The notes: generated from the letters alone by a model not told the origin. Shown: positions 44,094-54,010, numbered from the stretch's first letter. The stretch is 64,000 bases of DNA from Bythopirellula polymerisocia (GCF_007860015.1 NZ_SJPS01000004.1:441567-505566); one strand, 5' to 3'. Translations and numbers: made by a program.

Positions 44094-45632
44094 TCATACA
44101 GGTTGAGAGCGATCTTGGTGTAACAAAGGAATGTAGTTGATTTTATCTCCTTCTTGGTCTCCCATAGATCGCTTTAACGCAGCAAAGAACAGTCGCTCTG
44201 CATATAAAGTGCTGATTGGCTTCGCCGATTTCAGCTTATCAGTGGGAAATTTCTGAGAGCCAACTTGGACAGGGGCAGCAAGCAGTTCGACTGGCAATGT
44301 GATTTCAGAAGTAAGAGTCGCTGCGATGCCAGGCTCTACAGCAATGATGCGTTCACTATTCAGAGTGATGGTCCATTGCCCGCCGCCCGGCCCAGTGAGA
44401 TCAAGGCCAAGAATTTGTCGCGATTGTTGGTCAGGAGATGTTTGATCGTGGAAAGTTGTTTGTGACAACGCTACTGCACGTTGCAGGAACTTGGCCACAT
44501 CAAAAGACTTACGAGCCATCGGGAGACGCCGTTTCCCCCAATTGTCTTCTTCTCCGTATTTCATGAAGCGATGAAACATGGCTTCGTCGATGGGAGGGCA
44601 GGGAAGGTGCCCGGCAAACCTTTCTAAGTTAGTCGTGTCAAATTCAGGATCGCTGTACTCATAGTCACGGTATAAGGTAGAGTTTTCATAGGCATGGCGT
44701 TGCAAATCACCGTCAGAGAGGTCCAATTCCTCGGCATGGCCGATGAATTCCACTCCGGTTGAATTAAAATAGCTGCATCCTGCTTCGATCATCTGGCGTG
44801 GAGTCATCCGCACCCGGGGCGCGAGGTGAAACGTATGCCCATGGGCTTCGGGAGTACAAAACAAATGGGTAATGACTGCCGCGGCCCAATCGACGGGGAT
44901 CACATTCCGCTGTTCGTCACCCGTAAGATGCAATTGGACTTCGGTGCGTCGCACGCCATCAGATCCTGGTTGGGTATTGCGGGCCAGGATACACATGATC
45001 TTGAGATAGAGAAACAATCCATGGTAGGTGTTTGTGTAGCCTGATTGCGAATCCCCAGCGATTACAGCTGGCCGATACACGGTCAACTCATCAATATGGT
45101 CGTCGTCGCGGATAAGCTGTTCGGCCTGGAGCTTGCTCTTTTCGTAGTCATTGCGAAACGCCTGTCCACGATCAAGCTCCGATTCGTAAACCCGGTCCTC
45201 GCGCATTCCGCAAACGTAAGCCGTCGAGACATAGTGCAGCTTCCGGATGTTGGTATCGCGGCACAGCTGCAGGACGTTGCGAGTGCCTCCGACATTGGTT
45301 TTCCACGGCTCGCCATCGGGTTCTTCGAGGAACGTCAGCGATGCTGCACTATGAATGATTGTGTCACAAAACTCAGAAACCCACTGGCGAGACTTCTCAT
45401 CGAGGCCCAGGAAATCCTCGGTGATGTTTCCGGAGAGATAAATCGGCCGACTTAAGAACGAGGGGAGATCTTTTTCCCAGAACTGAAGTATGTCTTCAAT
45501 CCGCTGCTGTACGGTCTGGCGTTGACTGGTCCTTACGACAACAGCAATCCTTTTGCCTGCCAGCAATAAATCGCGCAGCAGGTAACGCCCCAATAGTCCG
45601 GTGGAGCCAGTCAGTAATGTGTACTTTTTCAA
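44094..45632 (-). CDS. Thioester-reductase/SDR-type NAD-dependent protein with SCP2-like C-terminus
   Basis: The N-terminal NAD(P)-binding motif TGSTGLLGRYLLRDLL and the family-specific FCDTIIHSAASLTFLEE, VSTAYVCG and YEKSKLQAEQL (YxxxK) place residues 1-380 in the extended SDR/male-sterility (thioester reductase, fatty acyl reductase) group. The last ~110 residues (LTGPGGGQWTITLNSERIIAVEPGIAATLTSEITLPVE) resemble an SCP2 sterol/lipid-binding domain. It starts at TTG behind AAGGAA. It may reduce an acyl thioester or modify a lipid-linked group in the same pathway as the neighbouring glycosyltransferases. Confidence 0.75.
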   Translation of the reverse strand: MKKYTLLTGSTGLLGRYLLRDLLLAGKRIAVVVRTSQRQTVQQRIEDILQFWEKDLPSFLSRPIYLSGNITEDFLGLDEKSRQWVSEFCDTIIHSAASLTFLEEPDGEPWKTNVGGTRNVLQLCRDTNIRKLHYVSTAYVCGMREDRVYESELDRGQAFRNDYEKSKLQAEQLIRDDDHIDELTVYRPAVIAGDSQSGYTNTYHGLFLYLKIMCILARNTQPGSDGVRRTEVQLHLTGDEQRNVIPVDWAAAVITHLFCTPEAHGHTFHLAPRVRMTPRQMIEAGCSYFNSTGVEFIGHAEELDLSDGDLQRHAYENSTLYRDYEYSDPEFDTTNLERFAGHLPCPPIDEAMFHRFMKYGEEDNWGKRRLPMARKSFDVAKFLQRAVALSQTTFHDQTSPDQQSRQILGLDLTGPGGGQWTITLNSERIIAVEPGIAATLTSEITLPVELLAAPVQVGSQKFPTDKLKSAKPISTLYAERLFFAALKRSMGDQEGDKINYIPLLHQDRSQPV

Positions 45633-45812
45633 TGCGCACTTTCCTTGCAGTGCTCGGGTTTGTTCGTTCGTTCCTGCCCGCCTGCAATTCTTTGAAATGC
45701 CAAGTGGCTCATTCTAATAGAGCTGAAACAGACAGGCAACTGGCCAGCGGTTCCAGAAGTACTAGGACCAATACGTTTTGTTTAGATAATTGGAATTGGT
45801 TATTGAAGGTTT

Positions 45813-48140
45813 TCATCGATCGATTCCCTGAAAACACCTACCCGTTCGGCCCAATAGAAGAGCCGGGAGTACTACCAGATCCCCTACCAAAGCAACTGAC
45901 AACATGGCGAACATCAGCCAGGCAAAGCGGGCAATTGGCACAAAAGGACTAAATGCGTACACGAGCAGCCCCAGGCCACAGATTAAAGTCGTTTCGATCA
46001 TTGCCAACCCACACTGCCGATAGGCGAGAGCCACAGCCTCACGCCGATCGCAACCTTGTCGTAGGCCCTGACGAAACCAGGAGAGAAAATGCAACGTGTC
46101 ATCCACAGCAATTCCTAAAGCGACACTGGCAGTGAGCAGGGACCCAATATCGACCCGCACTCCGGTTAATCCCATCACGCCAAAAATAATGGCACACGGC
46201 AGCAGGTTAGAAATCATCGAGACTCCACCTGCAAGTATGCTTTTGATTCCAGTTTGCCCACGTTGAGTTGGAGTTGTTGCTCTTTTCCAATCAGGATAGA
46301 GATGTACAAACGCCAGTAGGGTCATGACCCCCGAGATCATCCAAGCAGCCGAAAAGAATCCCGCCTTCAAGTCGAGGAGCATCTGTCGCTGAGTTTTTTG
46401 CACCAGAGGGACTCCCCCGCAAAAGAGGAGTGAAGTATTCTTGAAACCGAAAGTGGCCGCTTTATCTAGTAGTGGATCCAGTTCCCTTCGCAACGTAGTG
46501 AGCACATCGCTAAGTTGAAGCACACTGCCCGCATAAGTGCGGGCACTGATTCGCCACAACTCTTCACCAGGGGCGTCCACAAAGAATCCATTTTGAGAAA
46601 ACTCTTCTCGATAAGAATCCAATTGGTTATTAATGAAGGACTCACGAGCAACTTGAAATGGGCGGCGACTCTTGCGCTCGATCGGAGGTGCAAAGGTGGC
46701 CGCGGATATCACAGCACCGACCTCTGGGTGATTATCGACCAGTCGTGCTACCGTGGCCACCAGTCGCAATTTATCCAACATCCCCGGTCCGCTATCTCCA
46801 TCTTCAGGGGTTGGCATCCGCAACACGATTTCCAAGGGAACCAGGGGGCCAATATTTTCTTCAACCCAATCGTAATCCTGGATAATTCGTGAGTCATGCG
46901 AGAACAAATCGTACACCCTCGCGCTTGTCTGAAGCTGGGAGATACCCCAGCCGCTCAACGCAAAAGCCAGGGCGGTCGCCGCTAGAATTGGCCAGCGCAG
47001 TCTTTCCACAAACCATTGGAGTGTGTCCCAGTAGCTCCCTTTGGGGGGAGTTTCAGCGGATTCGGCAGGCAATAGTTTCAGTCTCGGACCGAGCCAGGAT
47101 AATTGACATGGGAGCAAGATGAAAAGAATTCCAGTCGAGAGAAGCAAGCCCACAGTACCAAAGATCGCGAACTTATCGACAGGCACCAGCGAGCTCACCG
47201 TGAGCGAGATCAAGCCGATAGCCGTCGTTGTCGTCGATAAAAGACAAGGCACAAGGGCGTGACGCATTGCTTGGGCGGGGGCTTCAGCAAGTGGGACTTC
47301 GTTTAGGCTGTCCCGATAATAGTTCAGCACATGCACACACGTAGAGACAGCCAATACATATACCAGCGATGGCACTATCAAGAGAACACTGTCCATTTGT
47401 GTCCCAGAAAGAGTAACTACCGCTAGGCTCAATTGTTGACAAAACAATGCATCGAAAAATACCAACATTGCCAGTGCAAAACTGCGAAATAAGAGCACCA
47501 TCAATATGATACTCAGGCCATAAGAGCCCGCCATCATCGCAGCCATGTTGCGATTGCTTGCTTCATCAATCGCCATCGTATCGAGAGTCAGTCCTGCCAT
47601 GTGGAGAGATTCAGGAGAAAGCGTGGGTTCACTCTCAGCCCACCTCTCGATGGTTTCAACTATCGAGGATACATAGGGCCAACCGTCGGGATCCATCAAT
47701 AACAGCAGGCACCCAGTTGTACTTTCTTCGCAGGTAAGCCAGCCGCAAAGTCGCTTCTCGGCGGCTCGCTTTGAGAGTGACAGCGGCTCGGCCTGGAGTC
47801 GGGCAATCACCTCCTCGGGCGTCATCACGCTACGAGTCAAGACTAGCTGCTGGCCATCCCCCACATTGATCGGGTCGCGCAAGAGCTCGGCCAGTTGTGC
47901 AGCTCGAGGATCGTTGAGAGTAAAGCCATCCCAACTTACGACAAGCAGATCATCGGCCACAAAGTGTTTCTGAAACCAGAGAACATCTTGGGTCTCCGAA
48001 AAGGATTCTGGCAACCAATCTTCCGTGTTGGTCGAAGTCCCTTGAAATGCCTCCAGAGCCTTCCATACTACGAAAGGGTAGATAATCAGTACGAGAAGTA
48101 GGACCGCATCTCGATGGCGTAGGAAAAAAGAAAACCCCAT
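45813..48140 (-). CDS. MMPL/RND-type lipid exporter
   Basis: About 12 spans in two halves, each with a large soluble loop after the first span. It has sterol-sensing-domain-like stretches such as LLSTTTTAIGLISLTVSSLVPVDKFAIFG and DIGSLLTASVALGIAVDDTLHFLSWF. The GxxxD-type IAVDDTLHF segment is typical of MMPL/HpnN-type exporters. It likely moves a lipid from the inner membrane and fits as the exporter for the product of the adjacent glycosyltransferase, methyltransferase and reductase genes. Confidence 0.85.
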   Translation of the reverse strand: MGFSFFLRHRDAVLLLVLIIYPFVVWKALEAFQGTSTNTEDWLPESFSETQDVLWFQKHFVADDLLVVSWDGFTLNDPRAAQLAELLRDPINVGDGQQLVLTRSVMTPEEVIARLQAEPLSLSKRAAEKRLCGWLTCEESTTGCLLLLMDPDGWPYVSSIVETIERWAESEPTLSPESLHMAGLTLDTMAIDEASNRNMAAMMAGSYGLSIILMVLLFRSFALAMLVFFDALFCQQLSLAVVTLSGTQMDSVLLIVPSLVYVLAVSTCVHVLNYYRDSLNEVPLAEAPAQAMRHALVPCLLSTTTTAIGLISLTVSSLVPVDKFAIFGTVGLLLSTGILFILLPCQLSWLGPRLKLLPAESAETPPKGSYWDTLQWFVERLRWPILAATALAFALSGWGISQLQTSARVYDLFSHDSRIIQDYDWVEENIGPLVPLEIVLRMPTPEDGDSGPGMLDKLRLVATVARLVDNHPEVGAVISAATFAPPIERKSRRPFQVARESFINNQLDSYREEFSQNGFFVDAPGEELWRISARTYAGSVLQLSDVLTTLRRELDPLLDKAATFGFKNTSLLFCGGVPLVQKTQRQMLLDLKAGFFSAAWMISGVMTLLAFVHLYPDWKRATTPTQRGQTGIKSILAGGVSMISNLLPCAIIFGVMGLTGVRVDIGSLLTASVALGIAVDDTLHFLSWFRQGLRQGCDRREAVALAYRQCGLAMIETTLICGLGLLVYAFSPFVPIARFAWLMFAMLSVALVGDLVVLPALLLGRTGRCFQGIDR

Positions 48141-48236
48141 CTAAGGCAATTATCCAGTAGTGTGAACTTGATGCTCTTTCGAGCATCTCTGGTCAAAAAT
48201 CCATGACACGTCGACACTATCACTGACACAATATCG

Positions 48237-49442
48237 CTAGCGATCAATCTCTCCCATCACAATGTCGAGCGAACCGACGATGGCTGGCACATCCGCGATC
48301 AAGCAACCCGCACACAACGGACCGGTGACAGATAGATTGCAGAAAGAGCTGCTGCGTGCACGTACTCGCCAGGGTATTGGAGAGCCATCGCTGACGAGGT
48401 AGAACCCCATCTGACCCCGAGGTGCTTCCGTTTCGAGATAGGCCTCGCCTACCGGGAGTTTTTGATTGAGTTTAACGGGTTCGCCATAGCTACCGGTGGC
48501 AGTGCTGTAGTACTCGATCCCTTGTCGAACCAAGTCGATGGCTTGAATAACCTCAAGCATCCGCACATAGAACCGGTGCCAGCAGTCGCCGAGGACCGCT
48601 TCAGAAGGAATTTGGGGATAGATATGGTCCTTAGGATAATGGCCATTCTTCTCAACGATTACTTCGAAAGCATACCCGTCGTACATGGCAGTATAGATTT
48701 CTTCTCCATCCCGACGCAGATCGTGGTCCACGCCACTACCACGCAGAACGGGTCCACTGGTGCCATAGTCGATCGCCATTTCAGGCGACATGATACCGAT
48801 CCCGGCAGCACGCTTTACGAAAATCGCATTGGTTGTCAGTAAAGTATGATATTCGGCAATGAGTGGCTCGAATTGATCGAGGAACGCCGAACACTTGTGT
48901 AACCAACCGGGTGGCAGATCAGCAGTCGCTCCACCGACCGTCAGGTAGCTGTAAGTTAGCCTCGCACCGCAGGCCTCTTCAAACAAGTCTAGAATTTTTT
49001 CGCGCTCGCGGAAGGCATACAAGAACGGGCTAAAGGTACCAAGGTCGAGACCATAGGCACCCATGCCGACGAGATGACTGGCAATGCGGCCCATTTCGCT
49101 GATAATCACCCTCAAGTGGCGACCCTTCTCAGGTGGCTCGTATTTCATCAGTTTCTCGACTGCAAGTGACCAGCCAAGATTCATGTTCATGCCGGCGAGA
49201 TAGTCCATCCGGTCGGTGTAGGGAATCCACTGCCGCGGCGTAAGATTCTCGCCAATCTTCTCAGCGCACCGATGCAGGTACCCAATGTGAGGGGTAACTT
49301 CGGAAACGATCTCGCCATCCGTTCGCAGTACCAGCCGTAGCACACCATGCGTACTCGGGTGCTGTGGGCCCATGTTGACCAACATTTCGTCGGTGCGAAC
49401 ATCAAATTCAATGACCCGAGGGTCGTCAATGGTTGCTGTCAT
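48237..49442 (-). CDS. nuoD: NADH-quinone oxidoreductase subunit D
   Basis: The 49-kDa quinone-site subunit: MLVNMGPQHPSTHGVLRLVLRTDGEIV, HIGYLHRCAEKIGEN, the YTDRMDYLAGMNMNLGW segment and the C-terminal DIVMGEIDR are all present. It is about 400 residues, as usual. It starts at ATG 49442 (a TTG two codons upstream is possible). It lies 30 bases after nuoC and is the last nuo gene before the lipid block. Confidence 0.97.
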   Translation of the reverse strand: MTATIDDPRVIEFDVRTDEMLVNMGPQHPSTHGVLRLVLRTDGEIVSEVTPHIGYLHRCAEKIGENLTPRQWIPYTDRMDYLAGMNMNLGWSLAVEKLMKYEPPEKGRHLRVIISEMGRIASHLVGMGAYGLDLGTFSPFLYAFREREKILDLFEEACGARLTYSYLTVGGATADLPPGWLHKCSAFLDQFEPLIAEYHTLLTTNAIFVKRAAGIGIMSPEMAIDYGTSGPVLRGSGVDHDLRRDGEEIYTAMYDGYAFEVIVEKNGHYPKDHIYPQIPSEAVLGDCWHRFYVRMLEVIQAIDLVRQGIEYYSTATGSYGEPVKLNQKLPVGEAYLETEAPRGQMGFYLVSDGSPIPWRVRARSSSFCNLSVTGPLCAGCLIADVPAIVGSLDIVMGEIDR

Positions 49443-49472
49443 TTGCAAATTGTCCGTGGTCCGTTGTAAGGA

Positions 49473-50003
49473 CTACCGTCCTCTTATGCCGTGGTATTCA
49501 AGCGGCATTTCATAGTCTTTGCGAAGCGGATGACCTACCCAATCCTCCGGGCACAAAATGCGACGGAGATTCGGGTGATCGATGAATTCAACTCCCAGTA
49601 AATCATAAAGCTCACGTTCATGCCAATCAGCTGTTTGCCAGATATGGGAAACTGTCGCGAGTTGCGGCAACTTACCAACTTCCTCATTTTGCCAACGCGG
49701 AAGCATTACCTTGAGCACGAGACTGTGCTTATGTTGCATGCTGAAGAGGTGGTAAACGACCTCAAGATGTGGCTGCCATTCGCTCTTGGCGGCCTTCTTT
49801 TCGTCCGTGTGCAGATAGTCAACGGCAGTCACACTGTTGAGGTAGTCAAACGCCAAGCTCGGTTCGTCACGCAGATATTGACACACATCAACAATTCCGT
49901 CAGGCGTTACCTCAATCCATGGATCGACGTTCTCAAGATTTGCGCCTGTAATCTTGTCGCCGAATTTCTGCTTGAGTTGGTCGACGAATGCTTGTCCGCT
50001 CAT
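49473..50003 (-). CDS. nuoC: NADH-quinone oxidoreductase subunit C
   Basis: The 30-kDa peripheral-arm subunit, with FDYLNSVTAVDYLHT, WQTADWHERELYDLLGVEFIDHPNLRRILCPEDWVGHPLRKDY and the EVVYHLFSMQHKHSLVLKV strand. It is a separate gene, not fused to nuoD. nuoB, which usually precedes nuoC, is missing: only 86 bases separate nuoC from nuoA. Confidence 0.96.
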   Translation of the reverse strand: MSGQAFVDQLKQKFGDKITGANLENVDPWIEVTPDGIVDVCQYLRDEPSLAFDYLNSVTAVDYLHTDEKKAAKSEWQPHLEVVYHLFSMQHKHSLVLKVMLPRWQNEEVGKLPQLATVSHIWQTADWHERELYDLLGVEFIDHPNLRRILCPEDWVGHPLRKDYEMPLEYHGIRGR

Positions 50004-50089
50004 GGTTCTTTCACGGGGAGAATGTTAATAATACTTCTACTTTTTCACAGACCAAAACTGGGAGCACTAATCTGTCCGAGACAAAGCTC

Positions 50090-50719
50090 TTAGGCAGAAA
50101 GAACTGATCCAGGTGAACGCTGTGTTGCTTCCAACGTACGGGGGGGCGCCCGTTCAACGACTTCGCCGCGCTGGTTGGTTGTCGAACGTACCCAATCCAG
50201 GTCCCCCCTACGCCAGACGTATGCAAACCCCACCAACAAAACTGCGAAGAAGACTGCAATGTCTGCAAAAGAGGTTAGAGCCAATTTGCGTGCCATCGTG
50301 CGAACCCCTTCCGCACCCCCTTCTCCTAAGATGGGAGCTGCACCCATCTCTGTAAACCGCATTGCTGCCATTGGCGAAAGTTGATCGGGATTCCCATCAG
50401 GACTCACTTCCGAGGCGACCACCGCCATATTTGGCGAGGTAAGCTGAGTTGCTTTTCCAAAGACAGTTGCCCAAGGGAAAAAGAATGCGATTTCAACATC
50501 AAAAATGATAAACAGCAAAGCCACGACGTAAAAACGCAAGTCGAATTGCACAAAGCTGGAACCGATTACCGGTTCACCGCATTCATAGACTTCGAGCTTC
50601 TCTTCATTGGGGAGATTGGGGCGGACCAACCTACCGATGAGCAAATTGGCAAAAAGAAATATCGCGGCAATGCCAGCGAACAACGCCAAATAGGCCACGA
50701 TTGCAGTAGGGGTTGCCAT
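50090..50719 (-). CDS. nuoA: NADH-quinone oxidoreductase subunit A
   Basis: A three-span subunit with the conserved EVYECGEPVIGSSFVQFDLRFYVVALLFIIFDVEIAFFFPWA. After the second span comes a polar insertion of ~50 residues (QLTSPNMAVVASEVSPDGN...) before the third span, and the C-terminal tail is long (RSTTNQRGEVVERAPPRT). The 209-residue length compares with ~120-150 in most bacteria. Confidence 0.95.
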   Translation of the reverse strand: MATPTAIVAYLALFAGIAAIFLFANLLIGRLVRPNLPNEEKLEVYECGEPVIGSSFVQFDLRFYVVALLFIIFDVEIAFFFPWATVFGKATQLTSPNMAVVASEVSPDGNPDQLSPMAAMRFTEMGAAPILGEGGAEGVRTMARKLALTSFADIAVFFAVLLVGFAYVWRRGDLDWVRSTTNQRGEVVERAPPRTLEATQRSPGSVLSA

Positions 50720-50768
50720 AGTTAGATTTCAATCTCTATTAAAGCCACGACTCCATGCGTCGCGGGAA

Positions 50769-51317
50769 CTACTGATTCGGCCCGCCATGCACGGGTTCCG
50801 TGATCACTTTTGATTGAGCCACAGCAGTCGGATTGAGCGTGGCTCTGCCCCACGCCACGTCGAGTGGCAGACGGGAAAAATCGACAACACATCCATCACG
50901 GCTATAGCAACTTAAGTCGTGGGTGCCTCCCATGAAAATACAATCCACGGGGCAGGGTTCGACGCACAATGCACAAAACATACATTTTGTGTAGTCAATT
51001 GCGTAGCCAGTTATCTTAAATCCCTTGCTACCCTCGACGCGTTCTTTGCCGATGTAAATGCAGTCTACAGGACAAGCTTTGGCACACTGGTCACAAGAAA
51101 TGCAAGTAGTCAGATCAAAGCGATGAAAACCGCGATAGCGCGCCGCCACTGGCACGGGCAATTCGGGATACTCAAAATGTTCGGTAAAAGTCTTACGGTC
51201 TGGGCGATACGTCTTGAACCCAGTCCGTAAAGTTACCCACAACCCGTGCGCAACAGTAAACACAGCTTCAAAAACATTTCCCAACCATGGCCAGACCCGT
51301 TTGAGTCCTTGGATCAT
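50769..51317 (-). CDS. nuoI: NADH-quinone oxidoreductase subunit I
   Basis: A ferredoxin-like subunit with two 4Fe-4S sites, [12 protein letters not shown] and [12 protein letters not shown], and the family's [10 protein letters not shown] lead. I start it at ATG 51317 ([14 protein letters not shown]); the frame extends upstream to 51470, but that part looks unlike NuoI. The gene is placed ahead of nuoA rather than after nuoH, an unusual order. It ends 49 bases before nuoA. Confidence 0.93.
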   Translation of the reverse strand: MIQGLKRVWPWLGNVFEAVFTVAHGLWVTLRTGFKTYRPDRKTFTEHFEYPELPVPVAARYRGFHRFDLTTCISCDQCAKACPVDCIYIGKERVEGSKGFKITGYAIDYTKCMFCALCVEPCPVDCIFMGGTHDLSCYSRDGCVVDFSRLPLDVAWGRATLNPTAVAQSKVITEPVHGGPNQ

Positions 51318-52125
51318 ATCTTGTTTACCTGATCCTCTCCGTTCAAAACAAACTACTGTCTTCTCGAAAAGAGCAATTGGCAAACCGAATTGCTCGAAGC
51401 ATGGATTATAGAGCGACTTCAAAAGGTCGCAACCGCTTACCCACTTGAAATATGCGGAGCAGAGCAGCAAAAACTTTTATAGTTACAGAACCTCCCAGGA
51501 GCGATTGGGCCCAACCTCGAAACGGTGTCGCATGACCCAACCCTCAGATAGTTGGACTACCAATAGTCAGAAAGTCTGAGGTGCGATTTGTCAGGTCAAT
51601 CGGACTCTGCTCAAGTCCTTGGGCAGGAAAGCTTTCCTTTCCACGGCCTGAGTCCATCAGAATTGGGGTGATATCCAGGACGAAAATCCCAAAATAACTT
51701 CACGATTTCTTATATTGCCTCCAAACTAGCTAAAAGCAGCTATCAATGGGTTTCGGACAATTGGCTGTTATGGCTGAATTTCAAAATAAACACGCAAACC
51801 CTTTGAAAGCAAGGGGTTACGGATTGTCCTTGCCCGCCTCAAAAGCGTCGTCCTCAATTGGTGGGCATTCCTCCAAAGGAGGGGAGCCCATTTTCTGTGC
51901 CAAATTTGATCAAACTGGCAGAAAAGCCAGTCGAACTCGCTAGCCGTTTGCTTGACTACTGTCAATCACCACGTAGAGTGGATAAGGAGACTTCTGTTGA
52001 AGTTCCGCCGTTTTGCAGATTTATGTCCGGTTCACATTTGTCCGCGGATAACTGCAAACAACAATTTAGGAGCCGCACCGATTGTGCAGGTGAGATGAGG
52101 GCTCCTGTTACGAAGGAATCGACCC
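51318..52125. promoter_or_regulatory. Divergent nuoI/csrA region with GGA motifs before csrA
   Basis: No convincing gene in about 800 bases. Before csrA on the plus strand there is a hairpin CCTCC-AAA-GGAGG (51870-51882) and further AAGGA sites at 51984-51988 and 52113-52117, the last overlapping the csrA ribosome binding site. CsrA binds ANGGA, so self-regulation of csrA is plausible. The nuoI promoter must also be here but was not assigned. Confidence 0.4.
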
Positions 52126-52344
52126 ATGCTGGTTTTATCGCGAAAAAAGAATGAGAGCATCGTAATCAACGACGATATCACCATTGTCGTCGTGGAGATT
52201 CGTGGCGACAAAGTCCGCTTGGGTGTCGAAGCCCCTAAGGAAGTACCTGTCCATCGTAACGAAGTCTATGAGGCAATTCGCCGCAACATGCCCGTCGTGG
52301 ATGAAGGTTCAGTCGAACGCGACACCTTCAATTCAGCCGAGTAA
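52126..52344 (+). CDS. csrA: Carbon storage regulator CsrA
   Basis: [51 protein letters not shown] is the whole canonical CsrA sequence (72 residues here). It is an RNA-binding dimer that acts on ribosome binding sites with GGA motifs. GAAGGA lies nine bases before the ATG. It is followed by tRNA-Glu and not by flagellar genes. Confidence 0.97.
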   Translation: MLVLSRKKNESIVINDDITIVVVEIRGDKVRLGVEAPKEVPVHRNEVYEAIRRNMPVVDEGSVERDTFNSAE

Positions 52345-52588
52345 TTTTCTTTCCTTGATTCTTGCAGGCGCGAATCTTTCTTGCGATTTTGTCCTGGATT
52401 CTCTGGGAACCTGCCTGCTCGAATATGACGCGGAACACTTTGGAACCAGAGATAGGCGCATAAGGATTACTCGCCCACTTGACGTCCGCTGTTGATTCCC
52501 TTAACTCTATAGTGCTCTAGCGCTAGCTCTTTGGAGCAAGACAGCCGTTACATTGCCCTTCCTTATTGGGTGATATGTCATTGACACC

Positions 52589-52660
52589 GGCCCCTTCGTC
52601 TAGTGGTTAGGACACCGGCCTTTCACGCCGGCAACGCGGGTTCGAGCCCCGCAGGGGTCA
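52589..52660 (+). tRNA. tRNA-Glu (anticodon TTC)
   Basis: The acceptor GGCCCCT pairs with AGGGGTC (one G-T), the D-arm is GTCTAGTGGTTAGGAC, and the anticodon stem CCGGC/GCCGG (52615-52619 with 52627-52631) encloses TTC at 52622-52624. The T-arm is CGGGTTCGAGCCCCG and the discriminator is A. CCA is not encoded. Confidence 0.95.
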
Positions 52661-52713
52661 TTGCATTACGCCAACTTCTCTTTTGTCGGCACCTTGGTAT
52701 CAGGTGAATTGCT

Positions 52714-52790
52714 AGGTCATTAAACCTTTTTGAGAATGACCAACAAGAGTCCGAGAATCCACCAAATTGGTCATTGGACCAATGGTCATT
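52714..52790. promoter_or_regulatory. Cluster of TGGTCATT motifs upstream of argC
   Basis: Four copies of TGGTCATT or AGGTCATT occur in 77 bases: AGGTCATT 52714-52721, the complement AATGACCA 52735-52742, TGGTCATT 52768-52775 and TGGTCATT 52783-52790. The third is part of an inverted repeat ATTGGTC-ATTG-GACCAAT (52766-52783). It sits 150-220 bases before the argC start and may be a regulator binding site. Confidence 0.55.
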
Positions 52791-52934
52791 CAGTCAAAGA
52801 GTAAAAGTTGGTTTGCAGTTCTCCTGTCTTTGCAGCCGAACCCATGGCGGGCTGCTTCTGTCGTTTGTATACTCTTAAGGCAGTGGCCAAGGTAAGCGAG
52901 GCCCTGCCCAAATACCACAAACTACGCCAATTTC

Positions 52935-53945
52935 ATGATCCGAGTGGCTATCCTTGGTGCGACCGGCTATACCGCCCGGGAATTGTTGGAGTTGTTGCTC
53001 CGGCATCCCGAAGTAGAGGTCACTGCGCTGGGCACAAGGCAAGAAGACGGGCCGCATCTGGCTGAGGTGCATCCTGCCTTACGCAGCCGATTGGATCTGC
53101 GTCTAGAGAATCTTACTCCAGCTGAAGTGGCCCAGCGGGCTGATTGTGTTTTCGGCTGTCTGCCCCATGGTGCCAGCGCGGAAGTTATCAGCGATTTATT
53201 GGACAACGAATGCCGGGTGATCGACTTCAGTGCCGACTACCGGCTCAACGATCCTCAGGTCTATCAGGCCTGGTATCAAGTGGAACACCCCGATCCGGAA
53301 CGCATGGGGAAAACCGTTTACGGTCTTCCGGAATTGTATCGGGAACAAATTCGCGGTGCGCAGTTGGTGGCAAACCCTGGCTGCTATCCGACGGCTGCGA
53401 TTCTGGGATTGGCTCCGTTACTCAAGGCTAGAGTGATCGATCCGCAAGGGATCGTTATTGACGCCAAGAGCGGCATTACCGGTGCAGGTCGTTCTCCCAA
53501 ACCAAATCTCCATTTCCCCGAGTGCAATGAGAACCTCACTCCCTACAACATTGGCAAGCATCGCCATACGCCAGAGATCGACCAGATCCTGAGTACTTGG
53601 GCGAATGTTGAAACCAACGTGATATTCACTCCGCATTTGATCCCGATGGATCGTGGGGAGCTGATCACAGCATATGCCGACGTGAAGGCCGGCACCACTG
53701 GCGAGCAATTACTTGAGACGCTGCAAGGATTCTATCAGGATGAACCTTTCGTACGCGTCGTCGATCACCTTCCGGGTACGAAAGACGTAGCCCATACCAA
53801 TTTTTGCGATGTGACTGCCCGAGTCGTCGGCTCCAAAGCCGTGATCGTCAGTGTGATCGACAATTTGATCAAAGGGGCCTCCGGGGCGGCAGTACAAAAT
53901 TTTAATGTGATTTACGACTTTCCGGAAACAATGGGGTTGCTATAG
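52935..53945 (+). CDS. argC: N-acetyl-gamma-glutamyl-phosphate reductase
   Basis: The NADP-binding start [18 protein letters not shown] and the catalytic Cys150 in [10 protein letters not shown] identify ArgC. Further motifs include GKHRHTPEI and [10 protein letters not shown]. It reduces N-acetyl-glutamyl phosphate in arginine biosynthesis. The length of 336 is typical. It is followed after 65 bases by argJ on the same strand. Confidence 0.96.
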   Translation: MIRVAILGATGYTARELLELLLRHPEVEVTALGTRQEDGPHLAEVHPALRSRLDLRLENLTPAEVAQRADCVFGCLPHGASAEVISDLLDNECRVIDFSADYRLNDPQVYQAWYQVEHPDPERMGKTVYGLPELYREQIRGAQLVANPGCYPTAAILGLAPLLKARVIDPQGIVIDAKSGITGAGRSPKPNLHFPECNENLTPYNIGKHRHTPEIDQILSTWANVETNVIFTPHLIPMDRGELITAYADVKAGTTGEQLLETLQGFYQDEPFVRVVDHLPGTKDVAHTNFCDVTARVVGSKAVIVSVIDNLIKGASGAAVQNFNVIYDFPETMGLL

Positions 53946-54010
53946 GTCCTAGATGGACAGCAATTCCAAACAGAATAAATGCACAGTAAGAATATTCGGC
54001 GGTAAGCACT

